Below, in pieces: positions 23,406 to 37,448 of a stretch of 64,000 nucleotides of DNA. How positions within the stretch are numbered: the stretch's first letter is position 1; each line of letters starts with the position of its first letter. Both the position numbers and the translations under genes were made by a program. Origin of the DNA: Trichoplax adhaerens (lineage: Eukaryota; Placozoa; Uniplacotomia; Trichoplacea; Trichoplacidae); assembly GCF_000150275.1 (NCBI RefSeq), contig NW_002060951.1:2527330-2591329 (forward strand). Direction: 5' to 3'. A model generated the notes under the pieces. The model was not told where the DNA came from, searched no databases, and worked only from the letters and a program-made list of their open reading frames with translations.

Positions 23406-26400
23406 GAGACCCGTAGCAAATTTTCTACTGGTAAATCTTTTACTCGTACTACAAAATTAGGCTGGCTTTAAACCTGGCAAATTCTTAGCTTATACATCTA
23501 CACTGAAGAACCGAACTAATTTGATAATGCTACTAAATTCTTTTATCGTATTCAATTATAGATACTACATACTATTAGGCAGCATTATAATTCGATACAG
23601 ATAAATCAGTTTAATGACTGATTAAAAGCCAGATAACGTATTGTATCTGCCACCCTAAACAGACGTCACGCACCACGGTCCGACTAAATATACTGGATCC
23701 CCTTAACGATTAGACTACTTACAAGTTGAAATGTAACCAACTGCTACCAGGAAATGTTGATGGATATTAATAATGTTTACATGCTATAATTGATATCCTT
23801 TTAAGTATCAGTTCATACTTAACAAGTGATTATAATATTTCCTCGGCATCCGATTTACAGTATTTTAAAGTTATGCCTAAGACGAATTATGACATCTACT
23901 ATTCTGTTTGTTCATGGGACGAAGATTAATTTATTACAGATAAGAATAATCAGTAAATGAATTGCTGCATGCCAAAGCATATACATTAATTCTATTCGAT
24001 CGAGCGATAATGAAAGCATTTCATTTGATCACCGTTTACATTGCTGCCTTAAAGGCTCCTATAGTATAGCGATCGGTAATGGATAGAAAATTATCAGTTT
24101 TACACTACTGTAAAAGCCGGCTATCGTATGTAACAAGTTAAAAATAGCTTAAAATTCATTCTAGAATTATGTGTACTAAATACCTACATATTTGAACAGT
24201 AAACAGCAGAAAATTGAACTGAGTACGCGTATTTATATACGCTAGAGTACATTAGTTATTGACTAAATAATTAAGCATTGGAGATTATAATTTTAACTTT
24301 CATTCCGTTAATATAGAACTATAATTTCAAAAATTTAAAGAGACTTCAATTACATTTTTTATATTAAGGCAATTATTTTAAATTTACGTTATCGTATGAG
24401 AATATAATCGCGTGATGTTACATTATGTACAAGGTGGGTGAAAAGTAAAATTATTAGATTACTAACATTTTATCCCCGTTTAAAATTAGCGGGAAACTAT
24501 TTTTTTCTAACTTATGGTCGCTAAATCTATTCACAATAGATTGTAGAATTACGTAGAGTACAATTTAACTGCTGCGTACAACTAAGTAAACGGGAATTGC
24601 TATACATATGTATATTTGTTGACTGTCGACCAATGCGTATGTTTAGCTATAGATATCTATACTTATATCTAGCTGCTCTTTAGCTAGAATTCGCCAGCTC
24701 TCTAATAGCTGCTAATGCTATATTACTGTTTATATCGTTGACAATAAACGCTAAAAATGAATTCACAAAGTTTAGTTTCATATGCACAACCATTTACTTC
24801 CTTGACACCTTTAATGGCTTATTATCTAGTTAGATATCATAGTCATTCCATTTAACGCCATCACTTGTAATTAGAAGTCATCACATATACTGAAATCGTG
24901 GCACAGTATCTCTGTCACGAAGTGACAGGACGTTAAGCTAGTGCTTCTAAAAAATAACTGTGTTTTGCAATTGGTTTACTAGCTTAGTGAAATTATAAGT
25001 GCTGTATCGCTCTTCATATTATGTGATGATATGAAATTTTTAAAGTTTGATTTTAGAGGATTGTAGTCGCGCACCCATACGTGATTATACGGATAGCTAT
25101 ATTTGATATAATTAGGTTGCCTTGAATAGATATTACCGTGAAGCTAATATTAGGTGATTACTGACTACTATATTAGAAATTGTTGTTGACTAATAGCAGC
25201 CAGTCGACTAATTATGGTACAAGATTTACGTAGCTAGAAACACTGTAGTTGCTAAGATGCCCTTCGGAGAAAGGGCCTAGACGTTAATAGAAGAGTAGTG
25301 ACATCTTAAGTAGAATGATTTAGATCGTAGAAAATAATGATGTGCTGTTAGAGAAAAGTATTTTGTTTGATGACTCATGTCTGATTGTAGATTAATCAAG
25401 TTGTCATAAATGGATTTGACGAAATATTTATAAGAACTGCAGAGATGAGCTCACCGAGGAGAAGCGACTTCACTTCGCTTTGAGCTCGGAATACTTTAGA
25501 TTTTAGACTAGATTCTTCTAGTGATTAATTATTTCTCTACTATTCCTAAAACCTTGTAATAAAAGCCTTTTTAGAAAATAGTATTTGACAAAGATAGTTA
25601 CTGTGAGACGCATTTATTTTAAGGATCTATTAATCTTAAGTGAGGCTATTGTGCATGAACAATTAGCGTTCTTACAGTTATATGAATAAACTTTATCGAA
25701 TAATTAACTTTTAATTAAAGATTTCTACTTTGTATGAAAGGTTAAGATTTCCTTAATTAGATCACTAGATTTATTGCTGCTTATGTAAATCTAAAGATAT
25801 TTTATATCTTTAAATTTAGTTAGATATAAAAAAGCATCATGTACGCTATAATTTAAAATAGCTTTTATCTCTATTACATTAGAAAGATATTACGATTACT
25901 ATGTTCATTCTATGATACCTGACCATAAATGAGACATCTTATAAGTGATTTAGACTAAGAATGCTTACAGGATTTCGAGTATAAAAATAAACTAGTGAAT
26001 TTCTACTTTTAAAGAGTAGAACTAAGGAAGAGTTAATATTCATAGCTTATATCTAATAGATTTATAAATATAGAACTAAATGTATTGTGCTTTAAACATT
26101 TTAACTCTAACGCCGCATGCGGCATATTACTGAAGTCAAACGTTAGGCACATAATCAAAATAGTCAGAAATGGCAGAGTGTAAACTCCACTTATAATCTA
26201 AGTACGGCATTTTATCCGGCACAGTGTACCATCACTGTAAAAACAAAAATAAATGATTTTGTCTAATTTACTACTTTGACAGCGCAATTGCACAAAGATA
26301 ACTTTCGAGTTATTGCAAGAATGAAATATCAAAATTTTTTCTGTAGGATAGTGAAATAATTGCCAATTCTTAGTAACAAGACTTTAAGGATGATAATTGT

Positions 26401-27621
26401 TAGATTCGTTCTACGATGTCATCACTCCTAAAATTAGTAAGCTGTGCTTTGTAAATCTAGATATTCCAGAGGAATGCGCCTGCCAAATGAAATTAGTAAG
26501 TCTGTAATTAATTGATATAATATTACCTATCGCTGCTGATTAGTAATTGGCATTGTGTATATAAAATTAAGTATTGATACCATAAACAAATATACTGTAC
26601 AATAGCCAAAGCGGATCTAGTAGAACGTTAAAGCTACGTTTATAGGTAATATAGGTTCGATTTATTTCCGTGTTGAATAATTGACTTGTTTGCTAAATCA
26701 CTTTCAAATTCCTTTAAAGTTGAATTATAGCTAGTAACAATCTTCAGTAACTGGGAGGTTATACGATATGAGCATATGTTACAATATTTATATTTTGTCA
26801 ATTGAATTACACAAATCTTCTCAAGTGAGATATTAATGAAAATGTTATGTACACAACAGCCACATGTATTACACTCGTAATCTCAGATACAACACCATTA
26901 CTACGTCAGTCTTTAAACTTCCTTTTGATTGCGTACTATTAATATATTGGTTCCGGTAATTGTTTTCCTGATATTCCTTTTACTGGTTTAAAATAAAGTG
27001 AACGCATTGTAGCAATATGATATTGTACATATAACACATATTACAAATATGAATTATTTTACTGGAATTATTATATGCTAATTATTTGCCAATTACGGAG
27101 TAGCTACCCGAAAAAAATTTGTGGCCTGAATTTCCTCAGAACTTTTCAAGGATTTTTTAAGTTTCTATAGGTTCCATACAGTACGGTATGAGCCTTACCG
27201 TTGAAGTTAAAGCAATAACCAAAAAGTTGCTACGTAATCTTATTTCGATTGCAGTTCATAAAGCATTTCGAAAATTAATAAGATTTCATTATTCAATGAC
27301 GAAATCTATGGTTAAATTACCTTTAGAATTCAAAGTGATACCTCTGATCCAGGAGGTTATTTATACGGTAATTCCAATACTACGGGTAATTCCTTCTAGG
27401 CAAACATGACCTTAATGATGATTGTGCTAAAGTATGCGCGTCTGCCTACAGATACCGTTATTAAGTAAACGGATATACGTATCTCTTGTTTAGCTTAATA
27501 GTGCTTAAAATATCAGTATGTACGTATACAAAGTACTGTTAATGTACTGCATAAAGTAAAGACAAAAATGTAGAATAAAGCAAAGGCGCATATTAAACGC
27601 CATATGCGATATGCAAGATAG
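23406..27621. other. 4.2-kb spacer inside the FABP array, with hairpins
   Basis: No exon is supported. Structures seen: a perfect inverted repeat CTGTCAC-GAA-GTGACAG at about 24913-24929; an 18-nt hairpin GCCCTT...AAGGGC near 25258; a two-step hairpin at 25447-25487; and the palindrome GCCGCATGCGGC at 26112-26123, GC-rich against its surroundings. An ORF at 27188-27409 has no recognisable similarity. No TACTG/TACAG arrays occur here. Confidence 0.45.
25447..25487. repeat. two-step inverted repeat (hairpin)
   Basis: Outer arms GAGCTCA (25447-25453) and TGAGCTC (25481-25487) enclose inner arms AAGCGA (25462-25467) and TCGCTT (25475-25480). The inner loop is 7 nt, and a one-sided 8-nt bulge separates the arms. 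The two right arms are contiguous. It lies far from any exon. It could be a structured RNA element or the relic of a small mobile element. Confidence 0.5.
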
Positions 27622-27629
27622 TATATAAA
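27622..27629 (+). promoter_or_regulatory. TATA box of FABP gene C
   Basis: TATATAAA lies 77 bp before the FABP-C ATG, matching the arrangement in genes A and B. Confidence 0.55.
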
Positions 27630-27698
27630 CGAAACATATGTGACTGGATCGTGCATTCTCCTTGGAAGAGCTAGGGTGTTCGTCTCGAATGTGAAAAA

Positions 27699-30401
27699 AT
27701 GGCGACCTTCAGTAGCGATAATCCCATATGCGGCAAGTGGAAACTTGACCATAGTGAAAATTTTGAAGAATACTTGAAAGCTGCAGGTTTGTCTATATGC
27801 TATATCCAGTAACCCTGCATGATGGAAAATCATTACCTTAATGAGTCAAAAGAGATTCAATTTTTTCTCACTAAAAGGACAATATATTATCATAAATTTT
27901 ACCTTTAGGACTAAGACCATGCTTTTATTGATATCGAAAGAATCAGGAAGTGTAGTCAAAATAAAAAATTTTTCATTCGCTTTTATAATACTACTGCTGT
28001 TATAAAACCCTGCAATTATTAGAATTCATTGTCAACTTCGAATCTATGCTAAAAAGACGATTCGATCTTCCAGTAACCCTTGAAGAAGCTGTAAATTTTT
28101 CTTTGAACGTATCAGAATTAACATTTGCTCTCTTTTAGTTAAATCGATGCTACCTTCATGCCCACTTTTCTTCCCACTAACATAGCCGTAAACATACTTT
28201 CTTAGACTTTAATTTCAGATAGAAAATTAAGTTAACGTCTAACTGTTTAAGGACCGTTAAATATGCAAGTATATTGCGATATTTCTATAGCTTTAATTAC
28301 AAAAAAAGGAAAAAATTACTTAGGAGTAAAAGAATGAAAATTCAATAATTCTATTATCGGAGTATATCTATCATAGCCTGTAATTTTTAAATTTCTCGTT
28401 TTTATGAAAAATTTTTAGTATGCTTTCGTTAAGCTTTTTCTGTAAGATTCATCAGCCTGCTTCTCAGATTTCGATGGTATTACGATCTTACGTCATATAC
28501 TTTACGACGCGCTTAAACAAAGACACAAAGCTAAATTATGAATCTGTAGGCTAAATTTAATTGATAACTATAATAGGTATATTTTCTATAAGAAAGTAGA
28601 CTGTAACGTGAGCATCGATATCAATCAGTCAAATCCTATGTAGTAACGTTAAGATTACGATACAATTTTAGAATAGCTGTAGCTAAAGAACCAATTTAAT
28701 GTCTATAGGTGTTGGCGCTATTAAGAGGCAACTAGCCAAACGGACCTCCCACATTGAGCAAACCATTAAATGCCTAGATGGTAATAAGGTCGCTATTAAA
28801 ATTTGGTCACGTGTACTTACCAAGGAAGATACTTATGTAATTGATGAAGCGATTGATGAAGAAACCTTGGAAGGCGAGAAAGTGAAGGTAAAAGTTTTTA
28901 GTACATTATAATAACGGATGATTTCGGATCTTTATATTGTAATACTTGATATGATATAATTAATGCTAATGTTATTGGTAAAGTATCTACATTTCTATTT
29001 TAATGAGTGTATGACATACCTATAAAGATTTAATTAATTAATAGCAATTACTATTTAGAGATTTTTTTATATTTATCCATTATATCTCTACTATAAATGT
29101 ATGCTAAGCCCAATATTCGAACAAATTTCGATCGTGGGAGGCTGTTCTATCTTCATACGTAATGCCAATCGGAAATATATATCGCATTTCAACAAGTTAA
29201 ATTATATAATTACTGGAGATTAAAACAATTTCTAGTTTCTCAATAATACCATTTGTTACGGTTTTCAAATGCACTACGGCATTTTTACAACAGTATCTGA
29301 ATCATTCGAGTTACTATTCATGATCATTAGAAAGTACTCGGTGTATAATACCATTAAAATTATTAAGTGTAACGAGATGCTCCTAGACCATACTTTTAAC
29401 AGTGCAGCATTCATCTCCTTCTTTAATACGTGATATACTCTAAATTTTAAGCATTAGGAATATTATATTATTTCTGATTAAAGTTTGTTTGCGGAACTTT
29501 TTTGTTAATTAGCTTGTATTAAGACAAACCACTCCAATGCATAATTTATTTCTGTTAATAACGCATAGATTATTTAGTAGCATAAGTATGTACAAATACA
29601 CATTTACTAATGTGCTATTCCAGTACTAGACTATGCGAGTGTTACTACATTGTAAGACAATTTGAGAGTTCTTCGAAGTATCGTAACTGCATAATTCGAT
29701 ATCGGTCTATTCTATTACTCTGCAATTTAAACTGACTTAAAATGATAATAACTGTACACGATGTTATGTCATTAATACCAAATACGATATCCTTTGTGAA
29801 TGCTTAAGTATATGCATATCTGTTCATACAAGAATAATAAAATATACCACATTCATCTCTATTTGTAAGATTAGATGGAATTGATGCACCTTAAAATTTC
29901 TAAAGTGGTACTAGCTGACTTTAGAAATCATGTATTATAATATTTGAAAGTTAACATAAATTGGTCCATAAAGGGCTTCCTATAAGCATTTGTAAACTGT
30001 ATTTCGAAGGCGTCTTCAATGATCGCTAAAGTCTTTATTAAGTTCCGAAAGAATAAGAGTAATTTTCTAATTTGCTAGGGTACTATGACATTTGATGGAA
30101 CCAAATTGACCAACACTATGGCGGGAACTAAAAAGAGCCCAGCTTATACTATCAGATACATAGAGGGAGACAACCTCGTACATGTGAGTAGCTCTGTGAT
30201 AAGCATTCCATATTCAATGACACTAGCTTAAAGTTTAGAAAGCTATTCCAGGCGTTTTAAAATAATTTGTGACATTTAACCTATTCATATTCGAAGAAAA
30301 TATCGAAAATGTTTCATTTATTTATTCTGTTATACTTAATTCATTAGGAATTTCATTATTCCGGTACAACCTGCAAACGTTTTTACAACAGAATGGAATA
30401 A
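27699..30401 (+). CDS. cytosolic fatty acid-binding protein, copy C
   Basis: Exons 27699-27786, 28709-28887, 30079-30183 and 30348-30401 encode 141 residues. Exon 1 carries CGKWKLDHSENFEEYLKAAG. Exon 2 runs from the portal helix GVGAIKRQLAKRTSHIEQT to the barrel strands NKVAIKIWSRVLTKEDTYV and EETLEGEKVK. Exon 3 has GTMTFDGTKLTNTM and the ligand Arg in YTIRYIEGD. Exon 4 ends in CKRFYNRME, with the Arg-x-Tyr clamp intact. It is closest to copy D: both share KIWSRVLTK, the exon-3 start GTMT, and endings CKRFYNRME and CKRFYNKTE, which points to a recent duplication of the pair. No signal peptide is present, consistent with a cytosolic lipid carrier. Confidence 0.94.
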
Positions 30402-33400
30402 AGTATTTTATACAGCTTTAACAATATCTTGATTCCACGAATTACATAATTGTAGTTTTAAAAAATTAGGAAAGTAGTAAGTAGGTAGGACTACTAATAT
30501 TTATTGAGGATAGAACCTTGATGAGTGAAGTTCTTAGTAAAGTTTATGTCATTTCGAGGTTTCTATCCTCTTTAGCCTTGATATTGTTATTTATTTAACT
30601 GTTGCTGTTAGTGTGTGCTACTGATGTTGTGATTATTGTTGTGGTCTGGATAGTAGAGGATTTACTATCATTAAAGTCTAACCTTAAACTTTCTTATTTC
30701 GATCTTCTGCTTTATCTATTATGGACTTCACTAGTATTTTTATTCATTGTCGTTGCAATGCTATTCATTCTTAATCCCAGCTTCGAATAGCCTTTTCTAT
30801 TGGTATTGCGAGTGTTTTAATTAATTTTGGTATGGTATATCTTATATTAGCTTCGAGTGATTGAACAGCAACTTTGTTAGGAGTAGAATAATACTAAATC
30901 GGTTTAAAAGACGAATAAACTATATTATCACCAAATTTCTTATACTGTTTTTAGCAATTCATAATTCGTAATTAGTTTGAACATTTAATAGATGATCATT
31001 ATTTTAAATACTAATCGATACTATACCCAATTATTGAAAATATCATTTACTAAAATATGCGTCAATTAATATCTCAAAACTTTTAAAGTTTGAGAATAAG
31101 ACCGTACTATAAGTAGACTGGTAGATTGATTATCGGCATGAAAGGAACCATGAGTAGTATGAATTGTTATAGACATAAAATGTGATAACGTCGTCCTTAA
31201 TTGCATAGGTGACAAATATGAAGCACATATCCTAGAGAAATCCTATCAAATTATAGATTTATTATCAATAAACTGTAATAGATTTTTCATCTAAATCATT
31301 CTTCTTCTTAAAGATTCAATATGCGTGCTGCGCATATGATTATCTTCATTATGAACTGGTTCAATATAAATACGCGTATCAAGTATAATTTATACAGTGC
31401 GTTTGCGCTTTCGTTTCTTAATTGACAGCTATTGAAGGCGCACTTCATCACTAATATCACGTTAAAGGCATCATCCAATCTAAGAAAAGTCTTGCTGTTA
31501 CATTACTGAGCTAGGGACATACGCATGCTATAACCTAGGACTTCAAGAAAGTCATGAATGTCAATTATACATTTGATAATAAAATACGGAGAAATCTATG
31601 TACTGAAATTTCTGTATTACCCATTGGTATATAGTACAACATTTTAGTTCATGTAAATTGCCCAATGTTAAATTTAAAGAAGTGAGTGAATAGCAAAGCT
31701 GGTACGTAAATCCTTAAATTACTTTTAAGTAACTGTAATGATGCTTATTTTTGTAGTATCCAGTACAATGGAGATGTTTTAGCACCATCAGATGCTAATT
31801 TAATAAAATTAGTATTTTTAAAACGTAAATGTTGCATTCACGCGTTTAATTGCTAAATGAACTCATTAAATTATCGCTAATCTTTTGATTACGCACAATC
31901 ACAGTTGCATGTAACTGTATTATATGTACCTATTACTTTCTAATAAGCTCAAAGTAGTCCGGTATAAATATAAAAGAACGAAAAACTTAAATTTTATAAT
32001 AAATGGATTATAATCTTAGGTATTCATACATTATTCTGGATTCCTATCGTTGAACCGTTTATTTCAATTAAATCCCTAAGGTCTGACGTATGGAATAAAT
32101 TCAAACTTGCAGTAGTCTTTGCTAAAAGGGACTGCTCAGTTAGTGTTTTATCAATATTTTGCTAAGAACTGAGATTAGCGGTACCGATAGATTAATTGCG
32201 GGATGTTTCTTTAACGAAGAGTATTTTTGATAGCGAACATATGTACTACATTTTCTATACATTAAAGATTCAGTTTCAGAAGAGATAACACCCTAAATTG
32301 TGATAGCAGCAAAACTTGAGTATAAATACTAATAATGTAGTACATACCAACGATAGAGTAATAGTGAATTGCAACAGTAAGTATATCTTTCTGAAAGAGT
32401 TAATCGATAGCAGTGATTGGTGCATCGTGCTATAGTTTAAACTTACTGTGTGTATAAAAATAGATATTCGCATGCTATAGCTCGAGGATAAATAAGGCGA
32501 GTTGTAAGAATTGCACAAATCCGTAAGATAACCTTTTATGGGATATATACTGGTAAGATCAGCTCGAATGCCACTACCCCTCCGTTCTGGATGGTAGGAC
32601 TTATAAACTCTATAAACGCCATAGCAAGCTTATACGAATTAAAGCAGTCACAGCGGAATCAATAACGAATATACGACCCTTAATATTGGTTAACTAACTC
32701 GTTCAGCCGTGAAAAGTATTAAAAACTTTGATTGCAAATGTAAATTGGATAATCTAGGAGTTTTCGCATCCAATACTATTACGTTTAATATTTTAATAAG
32801 AGGATAAAATAATACTACGAGAAAATATTTTATTCCTAACTTCACCCAGGCGTAGAACAAAGCATATGTGTACTATAAATTTCCTAGCATGTTCTAAAGA
32901 AGAATATTTTCAACATGGTAAATTGATGATAGAGCGCCCCGGGGTAGCTTTCAATATATGTTAATGTAAAGCAATTGATTGGCTATTGATGTTTTATCTC
33001 TGCCCTTCAGTCGATGACGGTTATAAGTATTGTGAATTGCATATTCAGTACAGTACGTTTGTATCCAAGCTCTACAGAGTTAAGTTATAATTTATTAAAT
33101 ATATCGATTAATATTATACGGCTATATAGATTTTAAATCATTTACTTATATTACCTCGAGGTTCAGTTAGTGATTAGCGTAGAGTGAATTATTTTACAGC
33201 CTGACAAAATGAATTATCCTCATATTAATTATTGATTAACTTAGCAATAAACATATTGCATTTTTGTGATACGGGAATAGTAAAATCAATAAAAACAATT
33301 AATCCCTAATATCTTGGGTGGTTCCTACCAGAAATTCTGTCGATAATATTCTACATATGATTAATATGCGTAGATGGTTCCTCTATGATTTGTTCGGTTC

Positions 33401-33907
33401 TTATTATTTTTAATTAAATTATTAAAATCTAGTTTGCATTTATGTATAGTCTACTATTATTAAAATTGCATCGCTCATATGCGTTGAAGATATATTACGC
33501 AATAAAACTTACAGAATTGGCTATAGCCAATGCTATTGAACGCACCAGCATTTCTTTCAGTAACTGTTACCAGAAACTACATTTCATCTGATATAGGACG
33601 GGCCTTTACTAAGAATTACTCAGCGGGCCACCGTAAATATCATTATAAGAATTATATAGCAGTCTTAGAATTGCTAAATACAGTAATTGTTATCTATTGA
33701 TTGATTTAAGCAATTAAGAAAGCCCTGACAGATAAAACGTAGCAAGTATTTATAAACGTACTTAATTTCATAATTTCGTATCATAAAAAGAACTGACTTA
33801 AAAATTTCCTTGTCATATGCTAGATTGCAGTAGTAACGTGGACATAGCTTCGTTCCTATTCTGGTTTGACCTGCACGTGTTCAAAGCAAAGTTTTTATAA
33901 CATCAGT
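30402..33907. other. 3.5-kb spacer between FABP C and D
   Basis: No exon is supported. ORFs at 30602-30790 (hydrophobic) and 32276-32518 (-) look like chance AT-rich reading frames. A 16-bp palindrome lies at 33516-33531, and one TACAG-type motif is near 33048. Confidence 0.45.
33516..33531. promoter_or_regulatory. 16-bp palindrome with two CCAAT-type ends upstream of FABP D
   Basis: ATTGGCTATAGCCAAT is a perfect palindrome whose two halves each contain a CCAAT box. It is about 380 bp before the FABP-D ATG, which lacks a TATA box at the position used by copies A-C. A regulatory role is inference only. Confidence 0.3.
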
Positions 33908-35908
33908 ATGGCAGAATTTAACTCTGAAAATCCTTTAGTTGGCAAATGGCGCCTTGATCGAACTGAAAATTTCGATGATTATTTGAAGGCCACAGGTAAA
34001 TACGGAGATATAGCGTTCAAACTTTTGTAACTACTAATCTCAACAAAAGTCAAGTTGAGAGGGAATTGATGACCCAATCTTGTAGACTCACATACGGCGA
34101 GAATTTTTACTAGATTTTCATACGGTTTTAATCGGGCCTGTGGCATTACAGATAAAATCTACCTGGAGGATTTCTCCTTTACTTCCATTTTAGAAAAACT
34201 AATATTTCAAACGATTTGATTTCTTCATATATCACCGCAATGTTACGAATTTTACAAATTGCACTACATGTAGAAGCTACTTCACGTACCTCAACTGATT
34301 AGACAATTAATACAAAATACCCAAATCGATAGTTAAAGTTTGTTGTATGGCATTTACATGCGATTCTTTCTTATGATGACAATTGTTAGCATGAAATCGT
34401 GGATGACAGATAACCCTATGACTGCTATGTTGAAAACATAACTTGAAAAACTTCATTATTTCTCAATATTATTTTATGACATTGATCAACTTTACTACAA
34501 TACTTGAGATTTAAGCTTTTAACAGCATGACCGTTTAGCTGCACGATGCGAGTGCACTGAATAGTAAAGAGGGACAAGCCGATACAATAAATGTTGCTGC
34601 TATTCAAAATTGACCATTTAGAAATTTCAATATCATTAAATTGTACATTACAATATAATATGATATAGCTGCTACTTGTATGCATACGAAAATTGACGTA
34701 ATATGCGGTAATTTGTAAGTATATTGCCGTAATAAAGCATCAACACGTGTTTGGATCTGCTGATCTTCCATTAATATTACAATAAAAAAACTACTTATCA
34801 ATTTCTATTTCAAATGCATTTGTTCGATTTGAATTCTTAAAAATTACAAACTAATTTATAAAGCTAAAATAATTTATTTTATCCGGCAAATAATCTATGC
34901 ACTTCCTGATTGAAAACTTTTTAGGTATAAATATAATTAAGCGCCAATTAGCCAAGAAAACCAGTCACGTTGAACAGACCATACAATGTCAGGAATCTAA
35001 TAAGGTCTATATCAAAATTTGGTCTCGAGTTCTGACTAAGACAGATACATATATTTTGGGAGAAGAAATTGATGAAGAGCTTTTAGAAGGAGAGAAAGTC
35101 AAGGTTAGAGCTAATATCTGAAATGTACGCAACTACTTAAAATCGCAATGCACAAAGTTACGTGGCGTGAATTGTTTTACTGTTAAGATGAGCAGATGGC
35201 TCTTTGATGACGTATGCTCATTAGTTGCTACACTACGCTAGATATGGAAGTGAAGATATTACGACAGCATTATGAAGTTAATTGTATCGAATGTTCCTAC
35301 TTCGATACTTAATGCAATTTTTCCTATCATTAACGGAAGAATAATAACTTTTAACGGAGCGTGCAACATTTAAGTTGTGCTGCTGGTATTATCTTCTAGA
35401 ATGCCATTTCCCAAACATTGTTTATAATGTAATCATATCACAGGCTCCTATTTATTAGCAGATTATATTAAACTTTACATTAATGATACCTACGAATATA
35501 ATGGTACACATCTATTTCATAGATTGTTAGGGAAAATCAGTTTTCTCATTAAGCATAAAATCAAATAAAATCTTTATGTTATGATAATTTTAATGTACTG
35601 GACGATAGGGAACCATGACATACGAAGATGGCAAGCTGTTGGACAGCATTAAAGGGTCTAAGAAACCATGTTTTAATAGCAGAGTTATGGAAGGCTCTCA
35701 AATGGTTCATGTAAGATGTTATTATATTGATTTTTTCAATCGTATTTCATGATTATAATATTTAAATTTGCCATGAAATTAAATTTCAGTTCTTAGCTGA
35801 TACCGAACGTTCTAGGCATTTAGTAATATTTAATAAGCTTTTTATCTTGCGTAGGAATTTACATACGATGGCGTTTCCTGTAAGCGTTTCTATAACAAAA
35901 CAGAATAA
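33908..35908 (+). CDS. cytosolic fatty acid-binding protein, copy D
   Basis: Exons 33908-33995, 34925-35103, 35609-35710 and 35855-35908 encode 140 residues. Diagnostic segments are LVGKWRLDRTENFDDYLKAT, GINIIKRQLAKKTSHVEQT, VYIKIWSRVLTKTDTYIL and LLEGEKVK. Exon 3 is GTMTYEDGKLLDSIKGSKK, with the ligand Arg in NSRVMEGS, and exon 4 ends in SCKRFYNKTE. Length, intron phases (1, 0, 0) and the Arg-x-Tyr clamp are all standard. It is the closest relative of copy C. It is arranged tail-to-tail with copy E, with about 1.5 kb between the stop codons. Confidence 0.94.
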
Positions 35909-37448
35909 GAACATAATCGTGAAAGTACCATAGAGAACGTTCCGTATTTCATTCATCGACTAGCTTCAATCGGTTTATGACAATCATGAACATAAATTTT
36001 AATTAATTGCACTTGCTCATATTAGATTACAGATTTTGGACACGTTGGTAGCTCTTAATATATTATTAGTCGTATTCTGAATTAATTCCTATAGAGACCG
36101 GGAGCAAACATCGTTGATAAATTTTTACGCATAAAGATTGGATACTTCTATAATGTTTGATTAAATACAATAAAGCATCATTATTAATTGATATAAACAC
36201 TCCGTCAATTCGATCGTTTATTAGTTGGCTACTTTATTGTAAACGTCAAATTAAAGAATTTAATAGCAGTAATAGTAATAAGCCGCTAACGAGCAATACA
36301 ATATAACTTGCATGTTAGAAGACTTATTTTATTTCCTATACTGAAGTTTTTAGAATGATCTTTTATGGTTCATATATGGTTACAATTTTTTGATTGTAAA
36401 AATGTCTAAATCATCAAAAAATAGCTCTATCTGAAAAAACGATAATTTACTTCTAAAATTTAAAATCTAGTAATACTATAATGATATCTGTTCTATAGGT
36501 TGATAGCCATACGAGTGAATTATAATTGGTACTCTATAAATACTGTGTACTTGGAAAATTAAATGCATGAAAAGTACCGTACATAATGTATAGCTCGCAA
36601 GATATTGATAAATTGAGAACATTTTATAGGACAGGTTTGTAAACACTGCTTATTTACTAATATTTATTGAGATTATTCTATAATAGTTTCATTCAATATT
36701 AATAAATTTATTCGCGATACACTCGGGTACCGTACTTGAATAAAATATTCTCGGTATATTCCTATAGCTGATTTAATTAATTCTTTACTGACCAAACATT
36801 AGTAGCTTTATTCTTGCAAAAGTAGCAAAAATTCTGATCTTTATAAATTTATTATAAACCCTTTGCTGTTATCATAATTTAAATTTTGATCAGCACACAT
36901 TAATTATTTATGTATTACTCTAATAAATGTAAACATCTTCAATGCTATAATTGCTGAGAAATAATAGTGTATTCATTTCTGTTTTCAAATAGCGATCAAA
37001 GATTTAAATATAATTGTCTTGTTATTATTGTTCGACCTTTTTACTTAAGGTAAATAATAATGATGTTTTATCACAAATAAATAAGTCACTTGAAGAAAAT
37101 TGAATTATTGTAGCTTTAGATTATAATAATATTTATCACTCAATCATGGATATCCTACTAATCCAAAAATTGTTAGTAACAACAAATTAAGCATAGAAGG
37201 GTTTCTTATGTTTATCCTTAGATTTTATACTAACAGTGTGCTACGACAAATTAATTATCTATCGATTATCATGAATATTTAGCGAGCTATACCGAACCTT
37301 CAAACTTATTAATCCATTTGAATTTAATCAATTTATCTATATCGGTAATATATTGATACTAAAGATAAAGCGAAAATTTCATGTGATTATAATAGTAATA
37401 TTGATTAATTCAGTTTGCAAATCGTATTTAGTTTCAATTTAATGCGGT
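35909..37448. other. convergent spacer between FABP D and E
   Basis: A 1.5-kb very AT-rich spacer between two stop codons, with no supported exon and no repeat array. Confidence 0.5.

Noticed and set aside
30602-30790. Hydrophobic 62-codon ORF in the FABP C-D spacer
   Set aside because: AT-rich DNA readily codes for Leu/Val/Phe runs; there is no other support.
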